Origin: Patulibacter americanus DSM 16676
GTDB lineage: Bacteria; Actinomycetota; Thermoleophilia; Solirubrobacterales; Solirubrobacteraceae
Direction of reading: 5' to 3'
DNA length: 41,805 nt
Assembly: GCF_000420025.1 (NCBI RefSeq)
Contig: NZ_ATUD01000020.1
Location: forward strand, 1-41,805
Below the pieces are notes generated by a model. It ran no database searches and was not told the origin of the DNA. It saw only the letters and a program-made list of their open reading frames with translations. How positions within the stretch are numbered: position 1 is the first letter of the stretch; each line of letters opens with the position of its first letter. The translations under genes were made by a program, and so were the position numbers. Shown here piece by piece: positions 37,584 through 41,805 of the stretch.

Positions 37584-37660
37584 GATGCCCAGGCGCGCGG
37601 CGGTGCGGTGCGTCGCTTCCCGGTGGTCCGTTCCACCCAAGGCGCCAGTCGCGACGAGCC
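37584..37660 (-). promoter_or_regulatory. ZTP (pfl) riboswitch controlling glyA
   Basis: Senses ZTP/ZMP, which build up when 10-formyl-tetrahydrofolate is short, and raises expression of one-carbon genes. On the minus strand, the conserved parts occur in order: P1 strand CGTCGC (37651-37656) running into GACTGGCG, a GGTGG/CCACC hairpin (37633-37637 with 37622-37626), CGGGAAGCGACG closing P1 (37611-37616), and the pseudoknot block CCGCGCGCCTGGGCA (37586-37600). No U-run terminator follows and the glyA GAGGAG is close, so control is probably at translation or via Rho. Confidence 0.92.
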
Positions 37661-37662
37661 CA

Positions 37663-37668
37663 AGCGTA
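37663..37668 (-). promoter_or_regulatory. Putative -10 box of the riboswitch-glyA transcript
   Basis: TACGCT on the minus strand lies directly before the riboswitch, so transcription would start at its 5' end. This spacing independently supports both calls. Confidence 0.6.
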
Positions 37669-37705
37669 GCGGCCCGACCGGGCGTCCGGCCCCCGCGGCG
37701 GGCCG

Positions 37706-37740
37706 GGCGCCCGGGCGGCCCCGCGCGCGCGCCGGGCGCC
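37706..37740 (-). terminator. Terminator hairpin of rpiB
   Basis: GGCGCCCGG and CCGGGCGCC form a perfect 9-base stem around a 17-base GC-rich loop, 4 bases after the rpiB stop. Confidence 0.6.
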
Positions 37741-37744
37741 GGCC

Positions 37745-38239
37745 TCAGTGCGTCGGCTGCCCCGGGGGGATGTCCGCCGAGACCGGCGCTGTGCCGTCTC
37801 CCCCGCCCTCGACGTCCGCGATCTCGAGGATGCGGCGCTCGTGGCGGCCGCCCTCGAACGCCGTCGTGAGGAACGCCGCGACGATGGGCGCGGCGGCGTC
37901 GGCGCTCAGGCGCGCCTGGGAGAGCCCGAGGACGTTGATGCCGTTGTGCTTCCGGGCCATCGCGGCCTCGTCGGCGTCGTGCGCGTTGACCGCGCGGATG
38001 CCCGCGATCTTGTTCGCCGTGATCGTCACGCCGTTGCCCGACCCGCACACGAGGACGCCGCGCTCGGCGTCGCCCTCGGAGACCATCCGGGCCGCGCGGG
38101 CCGCGTACTCGGGGTAGTCCGTGGACGCGTCGGAGGTCGTGCCCGCGTCGACGACGTCGTGCCCGTCGGCCAGCAGCGCGGCCTTGACCCCCTCCTTGAG
38201 GGCGTATCCGGCGTGGTCGGAGGCGACGGCGATCCGCAT
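37745..38239 (-). CDS. rpiB: Ribose-5-phosphate isomerase B
   Basis: Interconverts ribose-5-phosphate and ribulose-5-phosphate in the pentose phosphate pathway. The 164 residues have [13 protein letters not shown] (Asp8, His9), the active-site Cys65 in [17 protein letters not shown], and [23 protein letters not shown] with His98. The C-terminus is about 15 residues longer than usual and low in complexity. The ATG at 38239 is chosen because TACGAT lies 7 bases upstream; the alternative ATG at 38248 falls within that box. The position beside glyA is conserved in Bacillus and others. Confidence 0.96.
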   Translation of the reverse strand: MRIAVASDHAGYALKEGVKAALLADGHDVVDAGTTSDASTDYPEYAARAARMVSEGDAERGVLVCGSGNGVTITANKIAGIRAVNAHDADEAAMARKHNGINVLGLSQARLSADAAAPIVAAFLTTAFEGGRHERRILEIADVEGGGDGTAPVSADIPPGQPTH

Positions 38240-38246
38240 GCGGCCC

Positions 38247-38252
38247 ATCGTA
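38247..38252 (-). promoter_or_regulatory. Putative -10 box of rpiB
   Basis: TACGAT on the minus strand, 7 bases before the ATG at 38239. It fixes the start choice for rpiB. Confidence 0.6.
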
Positions 38253-38264
38253 GTCCCGGCCGGG

Positions 38265-38293
38265 GCCGCCCGCGCGGCCCGGCCGCGGGCGGC
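38265..38293 (-). terminator. Terminator hairpin of the prfA-side gene cluster
   Basis: GCCGCCC (38265-38271) and GGGCGGC (38287-38293) pair outside an inner GCGGC/GCCGC stem, 30 bases after the YrdC-family stop and just before the rpiB promoter. Confidence 0.6.
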
Positions 38294-38322
38294 GGCGCCC
38301 GTGAGCGGCGCCCGGCGGGGCG

Positions 38323-39045
38323 TCAGTCGGCGCGCGGGCCGAGGTCGCCCAGCGCGGCGTCGACGGCGTCCGTCGGCAGCGCGCCCGCGCGGACGAGCCG
38401 CCACGAGCCCGCCGGCTCCGCGAGGCCGCGCAGGTCGACGATCGTCGACGGCGTGCCGGGCCGCGCGCCCCGGTCGAGCACGAGGTCGCAGGCGCGGCGG
38501 ATGGGGCGCGGGACCGCGTCGACGGTCGCCGGGTCCGGGCCGCCCGCGCGGTTGGCGCTCGTCTGGACCACGGGCGGCGCGTCGACCGGCGCGGGGAGCC
38601 GGGGCACCCGCACCCCCAGGGTCGTCGTGTCGGGGCCGGTGGCGACGGCGAACCGTCCCGCCGGGTTGGGCACGAGCACGCCGACCGGTCCGGGCAGCAG
38701 GGCGGCCATCGCCGCCAGCACGCGGTCGCCAGCGCCGTCGACCGCCGCCAGGGCGTCGGCGAGGCGCCAGAAGAGGACGGACGAGGGCTTGGCGGGGTCG
38801 CGGCCCTTCAGCCGCGCGACCCGCTCGACCGCCCCGGGGTGCCCGGGGTCGGCCGCGAGGCCGTAGACCCCCTCCGCCGGGAACAGCGCGACGCCGCCCC
38901 GCGCCGTCACGCCGGTCAGCTCGGCGACCGCCGCCGGCTCGAGCGGCAGCACGGCGTCGCCGTCCACCGGCGGGCCGTCAGGCACGGCGTCGCCGTCGGG
39001 GGGCGTCTCCCGCCCGGGACCGTCGGGCGCCACGGCGTCCGTCAC
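38323..39045 (-). CDS. Sua5/YciO/YrdC/YwlC family protein, probable L-threonylcarbamoyladenylate synthase
   Basis: Makes threonylcarbamoyl-AMP from threonine, bicarbonate and ATP for the t6A37 modification of tRNAs reading ANN codons. The 240 residues include FPAEGVYGLAAD, the KGR (80-82) and Lys86 substrate loop, VRVPRLPAPVDAPP and the SAN motif (163-165). The KPSSVLFWRL stretch replaces the usual KPL-hydrophobic sequence, which may mean an altered loop. The first ~32 residues are Pro/Asp/Gly-rich and probably disordered. The GTG overlaps the stop of the methyltransferase as GTGA. Some paralogues (YciO) do not make t6A, so the enzyme call is likely but not certain. Confidence 0.85.
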   Translation of the reverse strand: MTDAVAPDGPGRETPPDGDAVPDGPPVDGDAVLPLEPAAVAELTGVTARGGVALFPAEGVYGLAADPGHPGAVERVARLKGRDPAKPSSVLFWRLADALAAVDGAGDRVLAAMAALLPGPVGVLVPNPAGRFAVATGPDTTTLGVRVPRLPAPVDAPPVVQTSANRAGGPDPATVDAVPRPIRRACDLVLDRGARPGTPSTIVDLRGLAEPAGSWRLVRAGALPTDAVDAALGDLGPRAD

Positions 39046-39719
39046 GCGCCGGCGACCCGGCCGACCACCGTCGTGCGGTCGACCTCCTCCAGGATCCGCC
39101 AGCCCGGCAGGGGGCTCGGACCCCGGAAGAGCTCGGCGACGACGGACGTGGGACCCGGGAGCCCACGGCCGTGCGGCAGGTCCATGCGCGAGTCGTGGAA
39201 GAGGACGACGCCGTCGGGGGCCACGTGCCGGTGGAAGCCGTCCCAGTCGCGGCGGCAGCCCTCGGCGGAGTGGTCCCCGTCGATGAACAGCCAGTCGATC
39301 GGCGTGCTCCAGCCCCGGGCGAGGTCCTGGCTCAGCGCCACGTGCCAGTGGACCCGCGGTGCGCCGCCCCGGGCCGTGCCGCCGCGGGCGGAGCGTGCGA
39401 CGACGCGCTTCGTCGCCTGCTCGAGCGCGCCCCAGCCGGGCGGCAGCGCGGCGTCGTGCTCGCCGAACGGGTCGACGAGGTGCAGGTCGGTGCCCGCCCC
39501 GAGGTGCTCCGCCAGCAGCGCGGCCGAGCCGCCCTCGTAGACGCCGAGCTCGACGACGGTCCCACGGCCGGCGGCGGTCCGGAGAAGCAGCTCGGCCTCG
39601 GCGTCGGAGTGCATCGACCGCGGCGGGATCAGGCCGCCGCCGACGAAGGCCGCGCGCAGGCGCACGTCGTGCTTCAGGCGCGACGGGGTGGCGCGGCGGA
39701 CGAGATGGGGCAGCTGCAC
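39042..39719 (-). CDS. Class I SAM-dependent methyltransferase, unknown substrate
   Basis: The 225-residue protein has the SAM-binding motif I VELGVYEGGSA (56-66), an acidic residue after strand 2 (LHLVDPFG) and the WLFIDGDHSAEGCRRDW segment (143-159), followed by APDGVVLFHDSR. This matches the Methyltransf_24/CmcI-like group, whose members methylate sugars, small molecules or are of unknown role. The GTG at 39719 follows a TAGCCT box by 7 bases. Its stop overlaps the YrdC-family gene, so the two are translated together. It interrupts the usual prfA-prmC-sua5 run. I cannot name the substrate. Confidence 0.82.
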   Translation of the reverse strand: MQLPHLVRRATPSRLKHDVRLRAAFVGGGLIPPRSMHSDAEAELLLRTAAGRGTVVELGVYEGGSAALLAEHLGAGTDLHLVDPFGEHDAALPPGWGALEQATKRVVARSARGGTARGGAPRVHWHVALSQDLARGWSTPIDWLFIDGDHSAEGCRRDWDGFHRHVAPDGVVLFHDSRMDLPHGRGLPGPTSVVAELFRGPSPLPGWRILEEVDRTTVVGRVAGA

Positions 39720-39726
39720 GTCGGCG

Positions 39727-39732
39727 AGGCTA
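39727..39732 (-). promoter_or_regulatory. Putative -10 box of the methyltransferase-yrdC unit
   Basis: TAGCCT on the minus strand, 7 bases before the GTG at 39719, within the 22-base gap after prmC. Confidence 0.55.
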
Positions 39733-39741
39733 GCAGCGGGT

Positions 39742-40605
39742 TCACGACCGGCCGACGACGACGCGCCCGATGCCCGCGAGGTCGTCGCGGATCTCCGTGG
39801 CGGCGAACCCGGCCCGGCGGGCGAGCGCGGCGACGGCGTCGGCCTGGCCCTCCCCCACCTCGAGTCCGACGAGCGTCGCCCCGAACGCCCGCGCGTCCGG
39901 CAGCAGCCGGCGGATGACGTCGAGCCCGTCGTCCCCGCCGAAGAGCGCGAGGTGCGGGTCGTGCCGGAGCACCTCGGGCGGCAGCGACGCCCGGTCGGAT
40001 TCGGGGATGTAGGGCGGGTTCGACAGCACGGCGACGTCCCGACCCAGGGGCGGCACGCCGGCGAGCAGGTCGCCCGCGTGGAACACCACGGACGAGCGCA
40101 GCCGGGCCGCGTTCCCCCGCGCGACGGCGAGTGCGTCCTCGGACACGTCCGTCGCGTGCACCCGCAGGTCGGCCCGCTCGTCCGCCAGTGCCAGGGCGAT
40201 CGCGCCGCTGCCGGTACCGACGTCGACGACCGTGGCGCCCTGTGGGAGCTCGAGGCCGAGCTCGACGAGCAGCTCCGTCTCCGGACGCGGGATCAGGACG
40301 CGCGAGTCGACGGACAGGTCGAGGTGGCGGAACCCGCGGGTCCCCGTGAGGTGCGCGACGGACTCCCGGTCCTCGGCGCGACGGCGCCCGAGCGCCTCGA
40401 CCTGCGCGGCGACGGCCGGGGCGAGCGGGCGCTCCGGCGAGAGGAAGATCCGCGCGCGGTCGATCCCCGCGGCGTGGGCGACGAGCAGCTCCGCGTCGAG
40501 CCGCGGCGTCTCGAGGCCGGCGGAGGCGAAGCGGGCGGTCAGGTCCCGGACGGCCTGCCCGACGGTCCGCACTCCGCCGGCGGGCCCGCCGGTGCCGTCC
40601 GTCAC
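39742..40605 (-). CDS. prmC: Peptide chain release factor N5-glutamine methyltransferase
   Basis: Methylates the glutamine of the GGQ motif in release factors 1 and 2. The 287 residues comprise an N-terminal helical release-factor-binding domain (13-85), the [11 protein letters not shown] motif (105-115), SAM motif [16 protein letters not shown] (126-140) and the catalytic NPPY (196-199). The GTG at 40605 overlaps the prfA stop as GTGA, which fixes the start and implies coupling with its substrate gene prfA. Both release factors in this window keep GGQ. Confidence 0.96.
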   Translation of the reverse strand: MTDGTGGPAGGVRTVGQAVRDLTARFASAGLETPRLDAELLVAHAAGIDRARIFLSPERPLAPAVAAQVEALGRRRAEDRESVAHLTGTRGFRHLDLSVDSRVLIPRPETELLVELGLELPQGATVVDVGTGSGAIALALADERADLRVHATDVSEDALAVARGNAARLRSSVVFHAGDLLAGVPPLGRDVAVLSNPPYIPESDRASLPPEVLRHDPHLALFGGDDGLDVIRRLLPDARAFGATLVGLEVGEGQADAVAALARRAGFAATEIRDDLAGIGRVVVGRS

Positions 40606-41654
40606 GAGCCGGACGCGGCCTGCAGCTCGAGCAGGCGACGCTTCTCGTCGGCCTGCAGCGCGTTCGTGAACTCGTCGAGGTCGCCCTCGAGGATCGCCTC
40701 GAGCGCGTAGCGGGTGACCTTGACCCGGTGGTCCGTCACGCGCCCCTCGCCGAAGTTGTAGGTGCGGATCTTCTCGGCGCGGTCGCCCGTGCCGACCTGG
40801 GCGGAGCGGGCGGCGGACTGCTCCGCGCGCTGCTCGGCGATCGCGTGCTCGTAGAGGCGGGCACGCAGGACGCGCAACGCCTTCTCGCGGTTCTGCAGCT
40901 GCGACTTCTCGTCCTGCATCGAGACCACGACGCCGGAGGGCTTGTGCGTGATGCGCACGGCGGAGTCCGTCGTGTTGACGGACTGGCCGCCGGGACCCGA
41001 GGAGCGGTACACGTCGATCTGCAGGTCGCTCTGCTCGATGTGGACGTCGACGTCCTCCGCCTCGGGCAGCACGGCGACGGTGCAGGTCGAGGTGTGGATC
41101 CGGCCCTGGGTCTCCGTCGCGGGGACGCGTTGGACGCGGTGGGTGCCGGCCTCCCACTTGAAGACGGAGAACGCGCCGTCGCCCTTCACGGCGAAGGTGT
41201 ACTTGCCGTCCGAGACCTGCAGCGGCTCCGTCTTGAAGCCGCGACGCTCGGCGTACTTCACGAGCATCCGGTAGACGTCGCCCGCGAACAGGCCGCCCTC
41301 CTCGCCGCCCGCGCCGCCCTGGATCTCGACGATGACGTCCTTGTCGTCGTTCGGGTCGGGGTCGACCATGGAGACGCGAATCTCTTCCTCGAGCTCCGCG
41401 ATGCGCGCCTTCGCGGTCTCGAGCATCTCGCGGACCTCAGAATCCTCGTCGTCGTCGAGCATCTCGCGGGCGCCCGCGGCATCGTCGACCGCGCGACGCC
41501 ACTCGACGGCGAGCGCGTTGGCCTTGCCCATCCGCCGGTACTCCCGCCCGACCTCCGCGTAGCGGAGCCGGTCGCCGATCACCGCCGGGTCGACGATCTG
41601 GCTCTCCAACTCGGCGAACCGGGCCTCGATCTGCTCCACCAGCGCTTCGATCAC
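40602..41654 (-). CDS. prfA: Peptide chain release factor 1
   Basis: Class I release factor for UAA and UAG. The 350 residues have the tripeptide anticodon PAT (178-180) that separates it from RF2 (SPF) and the catalytic GGQ at 222-224. The acidic [20 protein letters not shown] segment of domain 2 is present. The start is the GTG at 41654, with TAAGCT 8 bases upstream. Upstream lie tandem hairpin repeats reaching the window edge. In related genomes rpmE and rho sit on that side, but they are not in this window. Confidence 0.97.
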   Translation of the reverse strand: MIEALVEQIEARFAELESQIVDPAVIGDRLRYAEVGREYRRMGKANALAVEWRRAVDDAAGAREMLDDDEDSEVREMLETAKARIAELEEEIRVSMVDPDPNDDKDVIVEIQGGAGGEEGGLFAGDVYRMLVKYAERRGFKTEPLQVSDGKYTFAVKGDGAFSVFKWEAGTHRVQRVPATETQGRIHTSTCTVAVLPEAEDVDVHIEQSDLQIDVYRSSGPGGQSVNTTDSAVRITHKPSGVVVSMQDEKSQLQNREKALRVLRARLYEHAIAEQRAEQSAARSAQVGTGDRAEKIRTYNFGEGRVTDHRVKVTRYALEAILEGDLDEFTNALQADEKRRLLELQAASGS

Positions 41655-41662
41655 GACCTGCG

Positions 41663-41668
41663 AGCTTA
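41663..41668 (-). promoter_or_regulatory. Putative -10 box of prfA-prmC
   Basis: TAAGCT on the minus strand, 8 bases before the GTG at 41654. The bases between include CAGG, a very weak ribosome-binding site at best. Confidence 0.6.
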
Positions 41669-41687
41669 CCCCTCGCCGTGCGCCCGG

Positions 41688-41760
41688 CCCCCTGCGGGTG
41701 CCCCGAGCCCTGCCGCGGTCCGACGCGACCCGGCCCGAGAAGCTCGGGGCGGGGCCCGCA
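41688..41760. repeat. Interspersed hairpin repeat, copy C
   Basis: Same orientation as the copy at 3486 and nearly identical in both modules: CCTGCGGGTGCCCCGAGCC, about 20 variable bases, then CCGGCCCGAG, loop AAG, CTCGGGGCGGGGCCCGCA. It lies about 20 bases upstream of the prfA -10 box. Confidence 0.85.
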
Positions 41761-41763
41761 CGT

Positions 41764-41805
41764 CCTGCGGGTGCCCCGAGCCGTGCCGCGGTCCGACGCG
41801 ACCCG
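41764..41805. repeat. Interspersed hairpin repeat, copy D (cut by window end)
   Basis: Begins CCTGCGGGTGCCCCGAGCC 3 bases after copy C. Its variable middle (TGCCGCGGTCCGACGCGACC) matches that of copy C exactly, so C and D look like a recent tandem duplication. The hairpin module lies beyond the window. Confidence 0.75.

Noticed and set aside
38323..38420. Frameshift or truncation of the YrdC-family gene
   Set aside because: The C-terminal part is shorter than Sua5 of yeast or archaea, but the length matches the single-domain YrdC/YwlC group and the KGR and SAN motifs are intact.

Overview
The window is a very GC-rich (roughly 70% or more) bacterial chromosome segment with dense, mostly minus-strand housekeeping genes. 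It looks like a deep-branching actinobacterium. My best guess is class Thermoleophilia (Patulibacter, Conexibacter or Solirubrobacter type), from codon use, actinobacterial-style ATP synthase and release-factor genes, and gene order. The genus is an inference. I found no mobile element with a transposase, no CRISPR array, no tRNA and no rRNA.

Layout. (1) 54-6871: rnr, an S41 carboxy-terminal protease, ftsX and ftsE on the minus strand, then a divergent M16 peptidase. (2) 6995-10246: nadA-nadC (no nadB) and an acyl-CoA dehydrogenase. (3) 10439-18034: prfB, a GNAT acetyltransferase, secA, a short hibernation factor, a GroES-like protein and comF, with ctaG divergent. With region 1 this keeps the ancient order comF-hpf-secA-prfB-ftsE-ftsX-ctp. 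(4) 18066-22772: nucleotide-sugar genes, two sugar-phosphate nucleotidyltransferases around a SIS-type phosphohexose isomerase, plus UDP-glucose dehydrogenase. (5) 22865-24246: an M20 peptidase and a 46-residue membrane protein. (6) 24394-31760: a complete F1Fo ATP synthase operon, atpZ-like/I/B/E/F/H/A/G/D/C. (7) 32042-34867: a CPA1 antiporter, a rubredoxin and a divergent TetR regulator. (8) 34902-41654: wecA-like transferase, glyA behind a ZTP riboswitch, rpiB, a Sua5/YrdC protein, a methyltransferase, prmC and prfA. Regions 6 and 8 together resemble the old order prfA-prmC-sua5-rpiB-glyA-atp.

The genes cover translation termination and decoding (prfA, prfB, prmC, YrdC), protein export and division (secA, ftsEX), RNA and protein turnover, NAD and one-carbon metabolism, envelope sugar supply and energy conversion.

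The most interesting signals are non-coding. A family of hairpin repeats sits a few bases beyond stop codons (3486-3560, 6878-6987) and in tandem at 41688-41805. Fourteen genes carry a TAnnnT -10 box only 6-11 bases before the start codon, which points to leaderless or nearly leaderless mRNA. A clear ZTP (pfl) riboswitch precedes glyA. Two micro-ORFs bridge atpA-atpG and atpG-atpD, three of their four ends overlapping a neighbouring gene as TGATG. Intergenic gaps are short and most contain a strong GC-rich hairpin. The only gap over 300 bases is 15711-16030, which holds the hpf promoter and a terminator but no gene I can support.
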